DNA of 64,000 nt from Thelephora terrestris (taxonomy: Eukaryota > Basidiomycota > Agaricomycetes > Thelephorales > Thelephoraceae): positions 1,240,001 to 1,304,000 of the forward strand of contig WIUZ02000012.1 of the NCBI GenBank assembly GCA_015956445.1, read 5' to 3'. Positions 43,071-54,037 of this stretch are shown here, one piece after another. Below the pieces are notes generated by a model, which worked only from the letters and a program-made list of their open reading frames with translations, was not told the origin of the DNA and ran no database searches. How positions within the stretch are numbered: the stretch's first letter is position 1; every line of letters starts with the position of its first letter. Both the position numbers and the translations under genes were made by a program.

Positions 43071-46000
43071 CTACTTCAACCTTTCAAGCATTTCCTTTGA
43101 CTGTTCCAAAGTAGCGACCTCCGCCTCAAATGTTTTTCTCTGCGGCCCGGCCGTCTTCAGGAGTATAGAATAGTGGATGAACTGTTGATCGTACCTTGTC
43201 CTCATTTATGAGCCTCACGTTCTCCGGCACCGTTTCTTCGTAATCCGGCTGAGATTCGACCTTTGATAGTTTCTCCAAGTTCATTCTCGCAAGATTCAGC
43301 TTCTTTTCGCATTTCGCGATTTCCACGTCGAAATCGATCAGGCCCTAAAAACGTTTAAGCGGGTGGGAGGCCCAAACTGTAGTCATGTACTGACCCGAAC
43401 GAGGACGTGCACGACCACCGTAGGTGTGAGTATATCAGAACCACATCCAGCGGGAACTTCATAGATGTCTTTGACAACCTTCACGCTCTTGCAACCTTTG
43501 ATCAACGTGACGATCGTCGGCGCTTGCGATTCGAAAAGCCTGGCTTCTTGGTCTGATTGAACCTGAACGAACACTGGAAACCCTCAGGTGATAATCATCC
43601 ATGGGAGGCCAGCGGCACCTACATTGGATATCATTCTGTAGGCCGTACGAAGCGGCAAGAGAACGGCCGGTTTTCACAGCAGAAAATGTCAAGTTGAACT
43701 CCTTCATCGCATCCTCGAATGCAAATTCCTTATCCTGAATCAACCGATGAGGACATGGAAACGAACGGCGAGTCTCTCGCACTCACAAATACCGGGTATC
43801 TTGAGACCATGATGGATGGAGTGGTATCATTCGGGATCCTCGGCAGACGTTGCCATAATTCTTCCGTTACGAAAGGCATGAAGGGGTGAAGTAATCTCAG
43901 ACCGTAGTCCAAACACGTGTACAACGTTTGTTGTGCAGATTTCTTCGTGGCGACAGAGGCGGTTTCATCGGTCATGGGTTTCATCGCTTCCTGCAATTCT
44001 GTGAGGAAATAAGATCGACGACTTGTAACACAACTCACGATGTATACATCACATAGCTCATAAAGCCAGAAGTTGTACACAGCGTTAGTCGCCATCAAAA
44101 AGTTCCTTTCCGTCAGCTGTTTGTTGACCTCGTCGGCGGCCGCGTTCAACCTGTCAAGAATCCACTTTTCCACCAGGCTCTCATTCCCGGATGGCTGAGC
44201 CCAAGTTAGAAAGGCGATACATGTATACAATCATCCTCCTACCTTTATGAGAGCGCTGGGAACGAAGTCCTGATCAAGTTTGAGCATGGCAAATTTGGTG
44301 GCGTTGAAGACCTTGTTACAGAACTTCCTGTAACCTTCCACCCGAAGGATCTCAAGATTGATATCACGACCTAATGAATCGGTTTTCAGTATATTTCTCC
44401 AATTCCCGTCGCACGTCAATGTACCTCCAGAAGAGTACGCGCAGAGCGCGAACCTCAGTGCGTCGCTTCCACATTCTGGAATACCCTTCGGGAAATCCTT
44501 CTTTTGGCCCGCTTTAGCCTTGATTATCTCCTTTTCATCCAAGTTGCCCTCGTAGAGCTTCTGGTGGAGGGATTCGAGGTCTACTCCCTGGATTACGTCG
44601 ATCGGGTCAATGACGTTGCCAAGGGATTTGCTCATCTTCCTTCCGTGGGCGTCTCGGATCATTGCATGACAGTATACCTCTTTGAAGGGCATTCGGTCCG
44701 TCAATTTGATTCCCAACAGCACCATCCTCGCTACCCAAAAGAAAAGAATGTCCCATCCAGTCTCCAGGATCGTTGCCGGGTAAAAGGTTTCAAAGTCGGG
44801 AGTCTATCGATAAGGCGACAGTTAGCACCCCCCGTCAATGATCAGGTCGTTCGTACCTTATCTGGCCACCCTAGGATAGAGAACGGCCACAGCCCCGATG
44901 AGAACCAGGTGTCCAAGACGTCAGGATCTTGCTCTAGAGTGAAATTTGCGCCTGCGGCGAGAACTTTTGCTCGTTCCATGGCCTCTTCAGTTGTTCTTCC
45001 GACGACCCAGTTCTTTCCGTCCGTCGCCTGTGCTCGCAGGGGGGTGAGAGGTGATAACTGGGTGAGCCGTCGTGAACGCACCCCTTGTTCCTGGCCCTCA
45101 ATTCGAACAAAATATGCCGGGCATCTGTGCCCCCACCATAACTGTCGAGATATGCACCAATCTTGGATGTTCTCTAACCATCTGTACCACTCTGCCTCGG
45201 AGGTTTTCGGTGCGATTGTCAGTTCTCCAGCTCTGGTTCTCTAATATTCCATCAGATCCAACGCCTATCGGGAACAAGTCACAACTCGCCTTGACTGCCT
45301 CCTCCGCCAATGGTTTGCAATTCACCCACCATTGGGGCTTGAGAACTGGTTCAATCACATCTCCGGATTTGCTATATGCCGAGAAGGTGAGTTTCATCTC
45401 TCACTCGGCTCCACGCGCTTACCTGCAGATGGGAATTTGCATAGGGTTATCCTTTGTGTCAACGAAGAGGCCAGCCTCCCGAAGGGCTTGCACGACAGCT
45501 ACCCTTGCATGGAACCGTTTCATGCCCTGTCGCGGCGTCAAAGCTTGTTCTCTTAGCAAAATCTTGTCCGACTAACCTTGAATCTCTCCCCGGCATTGGA
45601 ATTAAGGGTCCCATCGTCGTTAAGAATGTTGATGAAGGGAAGGTTATGACGGATACCAACTTCATAATCGTTTCCATCATGCGCAGGGGTGATCTTGACG
45701 GCTCCTGTGCCGAATTCCATGTCGACAATGATAGAGTCTGTGACGATCGGAATTCTGCGATCTACGAACGGGTGGACAGCGAATTTTCCGTGAAGGTGCT
45801 ACAAACCATTCGAAAAGGTGACACGCAAAGAAATTTATGCGCGCTTACTTTGTACCTAGTGTCTTCGGGATGTACCGCAATTGCTGTGTCTCCGAGCATG
45901 GTTTCGGGTCGGGTGGTCGCAATGATGATATTTTCGTCTGTAAAGAAGCATTAGATAAATATCTTTTGCTCTTGGGAGTACCTGCCTGATCCTTCGATTG

Positions 46001-47197
46001 GATAAGAGAAAGAGGTAAGAACGCCGAATTCGAACTTCTCTTTTGCATCGTAACCGGGGACATTCAGAAGCGTGCGTCCCGTTAACTGTTTCTGATCGAC
46101 CTTGGGGGGTTTAAGTAAGCAGCAGCGGGTTAACCAGTAGGGGACGTACCTCGAGATTGGAAAGAGTGGTGTTCAATTTCACGCACCAGTTTACGAGCCT
46201 ATTGGCTCGGTACAGGATTCCATCTTCGTGCAAACGACAAAAGGTTTCTACAACAGCCTTTGAAAGGGATGGATTCATAGTAAATGCGGCGCGATCCCAA
46301 TCTGCGCTAGCCCCCAGCCGATGTAATTGGCGGGTGATGCGATTTTGGTAGCTGTTGAAATAGATGACATCTCGATGAACTGTGTGAGTACCAATACAGC
46401 GTGACATACTCGTCTTTCCATTCCAGCACCGTGTCAAGGAATTTCTCACGACCCAGGTCGTGCCTGGTCTTCCCAGAGGATTTATACAGACGTTTTTCGA
46501 CGACAGACTGGGTCGAAATACCAGCGTGATCAAAACCTGGAACGAACAACGTCGATTTTCCAAGCATACGATTCCTGCAGAGATTGTTGAAAGGTGGAAT
46601 CTCCAGGTGATCTTGGTCACGTGACCCACCAGCGGGTTAACGAATCTTGAATCGCGACGGTCAAGGCATGTCCAATATGCAGACTTCCAGTGACGTTGGG
46701 GGGAGGAAAAGGGATGTAGAAAATTCCTTCGGGCTTTGGCTTGCCATCCGGGAGCGTTTGAGGTTTGAAGAAGCCTTGAGCCTGCCACCAGTCATACCAA
46801 GCTGACTCAACGGCTATAGGGTTGTAACCGCTGGCCATTGGTTGGGAGAGATCTGGGAAGGGAAGAGTCCAGCTCAACAACACAAGTAACGTACGATCCG
46901 ACGCTCACCTTTCTTCTCACCGGGTGGAGTGGTATTCACAAACGCGGCTTCGGCCTGTTTCTTCTCTTTTTCAGCCTTTGGTTTCTTGTCTCCGGCATTG
47001 GTGTTTGCGGTGACTTTTGCGGTCTTGGCTGCGAGTTTTGCTTCCTTCTCTAACCTCTTCGCCTCCTTCTTGGCTGACGATCGGAGTCATAAACAGCTGT
47101 GTTTAGCGGGAAGCCACCAAATCGCACCTGCGCTTTTAGAGGTCGAAGCTGGCCCGTCGGCTGGAGGCGGACTTGGAACGACCTGCTCAGACGACAT
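43071..47197 (-). CDS. VAS1: Valyl-tRNA synthetase
   Basis: Many short exons. The start at 47197 gives [15 protein letters not shown], followed by a Lys/Ala-rich extension ([17 protein letters not shown]) and [18 protein letters not shown]. Class I signatures are present: [15 protein letters not shown] (HIGH) near 46,690 and [14 protein letters not shown] (KMSKS) near 44,640. The editing domain has [21 protein letters not shown] and [15 protein letters not shown]. The anticodon-binding region ([14 protein letters not shown]) leads to a C-terminal coiled coil that ends [12 protein letters not shown] at 43071. It charges tRNA-Val and clears misactivated threonine. Fungi usually make cytosolic and mitochondrial forms from one gene by alternative starts; no clear presequence is visible upstream of 47197, so dual targeting is only possible, not shown. 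Confidence 0.93.
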
Positions 47198-47833
47198 CGC
47201 CCTTGCGAACCCAATCGATCTTCGAGCGGGGTGGAAGAGATATCGATGCAGCAGTCGCATCCAATTTCGGTCGAGTCACAGGCTCTCCGTTTATGGTCAC
47301 GTTGCAAGTCGCGATCGGTGAACGGAGGAATGATCAACTTTGTGAGACGCGTCAACACCTTCCTCATCAAGTTGTCGCCGCTAGAGCGCTCGATACCCAA
47401 CCTCCCCCACAAATACAAGGTTTGGTTAGGAACCTGATGTCACATGCTATAAGCACCGTTTATTTGCAAATAATCAGTTCACGAGGTCGACCAACTCCAC
47501 TTGGTGAGTAATCCGAATACAATAATTACCATCTAAGCACAAACCTCACCAAGTGCCACGTTTGTGCATTTTGAAAAAATAGATTACCCCAGGCAAATGT
47601 TGGGAATTTTCCCAAGCCAGCGCCTCCAAACTGGCTAAGGAAGCGTTAAAAGCTCCGTATCGCTCTTCGAAACCAAACTCTATTCGCGGGCAAATAGGAA
47701 ACAATGACATTCCATCATCTGCCACTTCCCCGGTCCTACTCTCCGCGTCTTCGTTATCGGATGATCCTATGAAGCTGCTTCGATGCTATATAAGCCTAAC
47801 CAATTATTTTTGGACCCCATCTCTCTCGGCCCC
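47198..47833. other. Divergent intergenic region between ValRS and the P450 gene
   Basis: 636 bp with no supported coding region. Several plus-strand ORFs here are antisense continuations of the ValRS leader. A TATA box lies near the P450 end. Confidence 0.5.
47787..47794 (+). promoter_or_regulatory. TATA box of the P450 gene
   Basis: TATATAAG lies 40 bp upstream of the chosen P450 ATG (47834). This favours that ATG over the in-frame upstream ATG at 47783, which would place the TATA box inside the coding region. Confidence 0.6.
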
Positions 47834-50005
47834 ATGGGCTCCTCTGTGGTTTTTTCGTCGTCTGTGCAGCTTCTAGCAGTCGGAGCTCTGACAATCTTTG
47901 TTGTTGTCTTCGCCCGGATTTTCGTGCGAAGGTCGGGGGGGCCACCATTCCCGCCAGGCCCACAACCAGACCCATTGATAGGGAATATCCGCCAAATGGG
48001 TTCCAACGATCTCAAAGTTCTTTTTGAACAGTGGGGTAAAGAATATGGTAGGTTCACTACGAAAAAGGTGCTCCTATATCACTCATGTTCATCCCAGGCC
48101 CTATCGTCTACGCGTCCACCTTCGGAAAACCTCTCATAATTCTTAACTCTTTTGGTGTTGCCCATGATCTCCTACAGAAACGTGGGAGCATATACTCAAG
48201 TCGACCGAGATTGGTCACCTTTTCAGAAATGTGAGACCATCGACTTGGTTTCACTGTTCACGTATCCACGTACGCAGGATGGGCTGGGGGTATGTACTGT
48301 CCCAGTTATCCGGCGGTCCTAGGTTCCGGAAGCACCGCAAAATTACACAAGAAACGATGGGTGCTCGTTGTATGAACGAATATGCCCCATTGCAGAAGAA
48401 GGCAACATGCATGTTCTTGGCCGATCTCGGGGATACATCCGCAAACTTCGTGGACCATATTAAACGGTGGGTACCTTGAAAACGTAATAGGTCCCTGCGA
48501 TCTAACTGGCTCATAGGTTTTGTGCGACCATTCTGTTGGTAAAACTTGCGATTCGTTGACCGCCGCCCCACAGCTGCTTCCACAATCTTAGGCATAACAT
48601 ACGGGTATACCCCCCAAGGGGTTGAAGACGAGTTCATCCAACTTGCTCACCAAGCAACACTCGAATCATTCCGTTATGGAGGACCAGGGACCTCGATTTG
48701 TGACCTGGTCCCATTCTGTATGTTTCCTTTCCTCTTACATACACAGCCTGAGTCCGACAGGGAGGGAAGTGAAGTACTGGCCGACATGGATGCCTTTTTC
48801 TTTTCACCAGAAGCATGCTGCTTACACCAGGACAATTGTGGAGAAGCTTTTCAGTTTACCGTTCGAATGGGTCGAGACTAAGATGGTGCGTAACTCAGTT
48901 GGCCTCCGGACCCGGCTAATGCGATCCTTAGGCGGAGGGAACACATAAAAGTTTAACCGGAGACCTTCTGAATAACATGAAGGAGGGGAAAATGATGTTC
49001 GGAGAAACTCTCGATTACGAAGATATCAAACACATCTCTGGGGCCATATATGCAGGTATGTTACGCGCTGATCATATCGATCCGGATGAACGGGACCTGA
49101 CCCAATCAGCCGGTTACGACACTGTAAGGGTCGCGTGATCAAATGAGATGGTTTCTGAGCAGAACTTAGACTGCAGCCACCCTCGAGACTTTCCTGTTCG
49201 CGATGATGTTGAATCCAGATGTCTACGAGAAAGCCCAGAGGACAATCGATGAACAGATAGGGAGAGATCGCCTGATAGAACCCAGTGACCGGGAAAATCT
49301 CCCATACATTTCCTGTCTGCTGAAAGAGGTCCTACGGTGTGTCCATCCGGCTATCGATAAACTTCGGGCTGACCCTAATTTTCGGGCAGATGGGGTGTTC
49401 CCGTGCCATTGGGTAAGTTTCACGTCCGTTGAGGCGACAGGCTGGCTCAAGAAGCGAAGGTGTCCCACACCTTCTGATCCAGGACGACGTGTACGATGGC
49501 TACTTTGTGCCGGGAGGCTCAAGTGTTATCTTTAATGTCTGGTTTGTGATTTCCCGCGAGAATTTTTGGTTCCCAGGTGAAAGTGTTTTCACAGGGCAAT
49601 GACACGAAATGAGGAGGTGTATCCCGAGCCGGAGGCGTTCAATCCAGACAGGTTCTTACACCCATCAAGTCAGCAGGCACACGAACACGTGGAAGCGGTA
49701 TGGGGGTTTGGACGAAGGATCTGCCCAGGCAGAACGTTTGCGGAGGCGAACCTGTGGTTGTGTATCGCGAACTTCATCGCAACGATGGATATCAAGGAAG
49801 TGGTGAACGAAGATGAACGCGTAATAACACCTCCAGCTGCGTTTGTGTCCGGGGCAATCAGGTGAGCGAATATTGTGATTCTGCTTGGTCGATCAGAGAT
49901 TGTGATTACCGCAACAGACATCCCAAGCCCTTCTTGTGTTCAATCACGTATCGATCCGAACACGCACGACAGCTGGTCGCAGATGCGAAAATGGGGTCTC
50001 CGTAG
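47834..50005 (+). CDS. Cytochrome P450 monooxygenase, 13 exons
   Basis: Exons 47834-48047, 48098-48230, 48278-48466, 48517-48521, 48574-48717, 48761-48885, 48932-49055, 49110-49123, 49170-49336, 49390-49412, 49460-49541, 49595-49861 and 49918-50005 keep one frame for 524 residues. An N-terminal membrane anchor (LLAVGALTIFVVVFARIF) precedes the Pro-rich hinge PPFPPGPQPDPLIGN. Landmarks are GPRFRKHRK (helix C), the I-helix AGYDTT, KEVLR (ExxR), NPDRFL and the heme loop WGFGRRICPGRTF with the Cys ligand. P450s oxidise small molecules at the ER with a reductase partner. The basidiomycete class resembles those oxidising xenobiotics or secondary metabolites; the substrate is unknown. Exons of 5, 14 and 23 nt are notable. 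There are no neighbouring biosynthetic genes. Confidence 0.9.
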
Positions 50006-50213
50006 GGGAACGTTGCAAGTAGCGTGTTGTTTTACATAGCTAAGATCTGGAATATATACCCAGCGAGAGATGCGGAGCGGGTCAGCTCCGGCTGCGCGAT
50101 AATGATAATCGAAATCACTGCGGCGCAGTGACGTCAAAATCCAGAAGGGGATCGTGGAGCAAAGAGATAAGAGAGGGGCACCGCATCTGCTCCTCTTTCT
50201 TTCACGACCCACG

Positions 50214-51380
50214 ATGACTGCCACCACAGGGCCCTACTCAGTAAAAGTGTGTCTGACGCCCCCGAATCCTCAGCCATGCTTGCTCATATATATAGGTCAC
50301 TAACATCTCTCCATCCACCACGGAGAGTCAGCTTCATGAATACTTCACGTGAGTGCATCCGACCCCATCTAGCCTAGTCGTGTGCGGTTGACACCTCCGG
50401 CCCTCTAGTTTTTGTGGAAAGTAAGCAAACCATCCACCCCACTACCAGCGTATTTGACTCAGGGATGTGACCGAAATTAAAGGATCGCTTCAATCGATTT
50501 CGACGAGAAATCAAGCCCCAAATCAGCGCTGATCCACTTCGAGAAAGCGCCAGCTGCGAAGACGGCGTTAATGGTGAGCGCCGTTTGCTTCCAGGTCTAA
50601 ACTCGCTAGGGTCATCGACTAAGAACCCTTTTCACATAGCTGAACGGAGGGACACTAAATGATGCTCATCTGACCGTAGCTTCTGAGGAGGTTGAGAGCG
50701 ATGATGAAGAGTCACGACCACCCACACCGAGGGCAAGTCTGGACCAGACCGACAAACCACGCGCAGCAAGTGCGTGCACAGTCATTACGGGAATAAGGTG
50801 CACATTAGATTGACGGCCTTTCCAGTTGCAGCCGAGTACCTTGCGAAGGGGTATGCGCTCTCCGATCAAGTTCTGCAACGCGCCATTGAGTTGGATAGTG
50901 CGTGTTCATCGCTTTGTCTCCATGGATGGGTTCTCACAACTACCAACCTCTGGTCTCCATCTTTAATAGAGAAGCAAGGCATTTCCAAACGCTTCCTCAG
51001 CTATTTCCATTCAGTGGACTCGACTCTGGGGCAGAAGGCTCTCGGGCCAGATCAGACTATTTCCGGAAAGGTACAAGCTAGCGTGAGCGGCGGTATCACT
51101 CAAGCCAGGACGTTCGACGAACAGAAGGGCGTGACAAAGAAGATTGGGGATGTAAGGACGCTTCTCCATTGTTTGTCCACGAGTGGCACTGACGATCGTG
51201 GCGCAGTACTACACGCGTGCGTTGGGCACGTCCGTCGGCCAGAAGGTGCAAGACTTTTACACGACGACCACGAAGCATGTCCGTGACATCCACGAGGAGG
51301 CGAGTAGGATTGCGGGGTGGCACAAAACGAATGCGGTTGAGACACCTGCTGACGCGGAATCGAGCACTAAAGATGCTTGA
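50214..51380 (+). CDS. RRM-domain protein, Vip1-like
   Basis: The ATG at 50214 (MTATTGPYSVK) is followed by exons 50296-50348, 50409-50420 (12 nt), 50483-50573 and further ones. They encode VTNISPSTTESQLHEYFT, FCGKIASIDFDEKSSP and ALIHFEKAPAAKTALMLNGGTL, a single N-terminal RRM. An acidic SEEVESDDEES linker follows, then EYLAKGYALSDQVLQRAIELD, GISKRFLSYFHSVDSTLG, GVTKKIGD and a C-terminal helix (GQKVQDFYTTTTKHVRDIHEEA). This organisation matches the fungal Vip1-like RRM proteins (fission yeast vip1), which are poorly understood. The RNA target is unknown. A TATATATAG tract near 50287-50295 is an intron acceptor, not a promoter. Confidence 0.8.
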
Positions 51381-51548
51381 GACTGGGGTTAAGCTTTCGG
51401 CTTATGGTTACGATGATCCTGTAATTGTTTCTTTTCTGTATGATTATTATCGGGATTGAACCGAGAAAGTGCTGCGTGTGAAAGGCGTGAAAAGCGACCG
51501 GGTGAGCGCCGAGCGAGCGTCCCTCCCCCTCAAGGCCCTCCAAAGGGT

Positions 51549-51554
51549 TATAAA
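51549..51554 (+). promoter_or_regulatory. TATA-like element upstream of 51600 gene
   Basis: TATAAA lies 46-51 bp before the ATG at 51600, supporting that start over the non-ATG codon at 51456 that begins the open frame. Confidence 0.45.
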
Positions 51555-51599
51555 TCCCCTGCCACTATTCCAACTTGTCCTCTCCGCCCTCGCAACAAA

Positions 51600-52478
51600 A
51601 TGTGGTCCTCGCCGCCCCTCAAACGAGATTCCTCAAAATTCCTCTCCCGACGCAGCCAAAATTCTCCGGGGCCACTCCTCATCTCAGTCCCTCTTCCAAC
51701 CTCATCCCCATGCCGTGTACCCAAACCTCCCCCCAGTTCTCCTATCCGCGTTCGACCGTCTCCCATGCGAAGAGACTCGGAGGACCTCATCTTCGCCATG
51801 TCTCCAGATCAGAACACATTCCCCCACACCTCTCATCGATTCCACAGTCTACAGTCAACGAAACCCGCAGTCGCAACACGCTACCAGACCAAACATCTCG
51901 TTGACCGTTCTACCCTAAAAAACCCCCATCCGTTCCATATCCTCCTTGATTCTCAGACTCAACCGACGGAGGATGAAAAGCCGGTCTTGTACCCGGTCCC
52001 CACGATCAAAAAATCTCCAGGCGAGCAATCTGGCTCGGCTACCCCCAAGTCCAAACGCCACGCTCTCCTGAAGCCCTTTGCCTCGGCGACCCGCCTCCAG
52101 AGTGCCCCGATATGCTCTGGGTCGACGACGACGAGCGAGGACGAAGATGAGTTCCCCCCTTCGCCGAGGATTATGCTTCCGTCCCCGATTTTAGATCAAG
52201 AAACCAGGGCGACGGTCGATATCCTCGATGACATCTCAACAACCTCGCATTCTCCCCCGCGCACCCGTTCGGGATTTTTTGGCCCCGGAGCGATACCCAC
52301 TCCAGTACCGCCATCTATTCAAAATCACCGCCGGGGGGATGAGCGGGGATCAGACGTCAGAATGAGGATCGCGGAATCATTCGGTCTCGACAAGTTCCTC
52401 AGCGGTCTCACTTCTCCTGGAAGCGTCGAAGTCAAGCAGGTCGTCAGAGGCAGACCCAAGCACAGAAAGTCATCTTAG
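51600..52478 (+). CDS. Uncharacterised Pro/Ser-rich protein
   Basis: A single uninterrupted exon of 292 residues from the ATG at 51600 (MWSSPPLKRDSSKFL). Composition is Ser/Pro/Arg-rich with many SP and TP sites, a basic stretch SATPKSKRHALLKP, an acidic TTSEDEDEFPPSP and a C-terminus ESFGLDKFLSGLTSPGSVEVKQVVRGRPKHRKSS that looks more ordered. I recognise no domain. The sequence suggests an intrinsically disordered, phosphorylated nuclear or regulatory protein. No introns are needed, which is unusual among its neighbours. Confidence 0.6.
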   Translation: MWSSPPLKRDSSKFLSRRSQNSPGPLLISVPLPTSSPCRVPKPPPSSPIRVRPSPMRRDSEDLIFAMSPDQNTFPHTSHRFHSLQSTKPAVATRYQTKHLVDRSTLKNPHPFHILLDSQTQPTEDEKPVLYPVPTIKKSPGEQSGSATPKSKRHALLKPFASATRLQSAPICSGSTTTSEDEDEFPPSPRIMLPSPILDQETRATVDILDDISTTSHSPPRTRSGFFGPGAIPTPVPPSIQNHRRGDERGSDVRMRIAESFGLDKFLSGLTSPGSVEVKQVVRGRPKHRKSS

Positions 52479-53017
52479 GCACCGTCGAGCCCAAAATCTA
52501 CCGAACAACGTTCGCTGGTCCCCACAAATATTTAGACAAGTCTCTTTCCCATCTCCATCATCCAATCACCTTTACGACGGCAGCATCGACGAAAACCCCC
52601 CAATCAATCCAAGTATCACACCATCGCATTATTCCATCATACACAGACCCTTCGCATTTCAATCCTTCATGGCAACGGCACGCACGACAGATCTTTTCGA
52701 CCCTCCACTAGAATAAGATGATCACCCTTCCGGACCCCTTAATCCACACATCCGTATGTACGACATCACAAAGTATCATTTTCCGTTCTTCGCCTGCGTC
52801 GTTCGGTACATCATTTCTTTCTTTCATCCTCGGCCGCGACGACCCCTCCATTCTTATGATTCCAACTATACCATACAGTACAACAAATTCGTCCATATCA
52901 CTTACACTACGCTGTTGACCAAGCTTCTCCCCCGCTCGTATCAGACACAGAATTACTCTTTAAATCAACATGGGGACCAGCGGTTGTTTTTTTTCCTCGG
53001 GAGTGATAAAAAGAAGT
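52479..53017. other. 3' flank, no gene seen
   Basis: 539 bp of C/T- and A-rich sequence following the 51600-52478 gene and ending at tRNA-Asp (minus). Likely 3' UTR plus the downstream flank of the tRNA, which has a T-rich run near 52987 on the plus strand. No conserved coding sequence. Confidence 0.5.
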
Positions 53018-53089
53018 CTCTCTGGCGGGGAGTCGAACCCCGCTCTCCCGCGTGACAGGCGGGTGTACTAGCCGATATACTACCAGAGA
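53018..53089 (-). tRNA. tRNA-Asp (anticodon GTC)
   Basis: A 72 nt minus-strand cloverleaf. The acceptor TCTCTGG pairs with CCAGAGA, with discriminator G. The anticodon stem CCCGC/GCGGG holds loop CTGTCAC, giving GTC. The T arm carries GGTTCGACTCC. No intron. Confidence 0.95.
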
Positions 53090-54037
53090 CTTGGTTGAAG
53101 GAAAGTTAGTTTGTGTCTATATATACGCGGTAACCATTTCCCTCTTCTTGCACTCCCTCTAAGATATAAATAACAATGCAGGAGGATATACATCTAACTG
53201 TTGGGTTCTTAATAAGCCCACCACTACCCACCAGCGGCAAATTCCCGGTGCCTGCGTGGCTGCGAGGTTCTTCACGAAGGCACTGGCGCCGCGTGGCTGG
53301 TGTATTGCCGGTGGCAGTGCGCTGATGATCCGCAGGATCGATCAGATGGTGCAGACATGCCCTCCTGGTCCGAGGCCGCCACAGCATAGTTCTCTCTTGT
53401 TAATCGCCTCACACAGAAGAGAGCGACTGGTGTTTACTCTTAGCCTCGACACCCCAGCACAAGCGTCCCGAAGGATCTCAAGACTTCGTTGCCCATCACA
53501 CCATCCACCATCCGCAAAAATCGCATGCAAATCTTCGTCGGGATTAAACTGTATGGCTCTCTCGCCCTCGCCGACCATCAGATTAATGCCTCCTCATGCC
53601 TGCGCCAAAGCTGCTTGGCATCAGCTCCTTCGGGGCCAAATTCTGTGTTTATGCTTTCATCGCCGGCTCGGGCTCAAGAGCAGGACCTCACTGCCGGAGA
53701 ATAGAATTTCTGAATGACGAAAGAGAAGCAAAGCTGAGAAAAGTGATGACCGCGACCAAGGCCATGGTCTGTATGACTTTTAAGAACGAGAGTCGGGATC
53801 GGGGACACTCGCACCAACACCTCGAACGAATTTTGAAAGTACAGTATCATCATTTTTTCCAGAGCACATCTGGGTGTAGGAAACGATTACACTACGGCCA
53901 TAACCCCCATGCTGTAGTGGCCCTTGACCCTGCTGGCTCCCCAGGTCTGCTGACGAGACACGCCTACTTCGCCAATACGTAAAACACACATCTTTCAATC
54001 CCAGCCACGCGTGGACACCCCTTCTCAATCGTGTACC
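53090..54037. other. Intergenic region with unassigned small ORFs
   Basis: 948 bp between tRNA-Asp and the DUF4470-MYND gene. A minus-strand ATG ORF (53342-53578, 78 residues, ending CCGGLGPGGHVCTI) and a plus-strand ORF (53596-53982) overlap. Neither has a signal peptide, a recognised motif or supporting introns. The region may hold a lineage-specific small gene; I cannot support one. Confidence 0.4.

Noticed and set aside
48467-48580. In-frame stop suggesting the P450 is a pseudogene
   Set aside because: A 5-nt exon between two consensus introns restores the frame, and the other twelve exons and all catalytic motifs are intact.
47834-50005. P450 as part of a secondary-metabolite cluster
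   Set aside because: Neighbours are valyl-tRNA synthetase and an RRM protein; no synthase, transporter or regulator is near.
3175-53089. tRNAs and tRNA-related genes (TRM112, BUD32, VAS1) as a functional cluster
   Set aside because: They are spread over 50 kb and interleaved with unrelated genes, so co-location is most simply chance.
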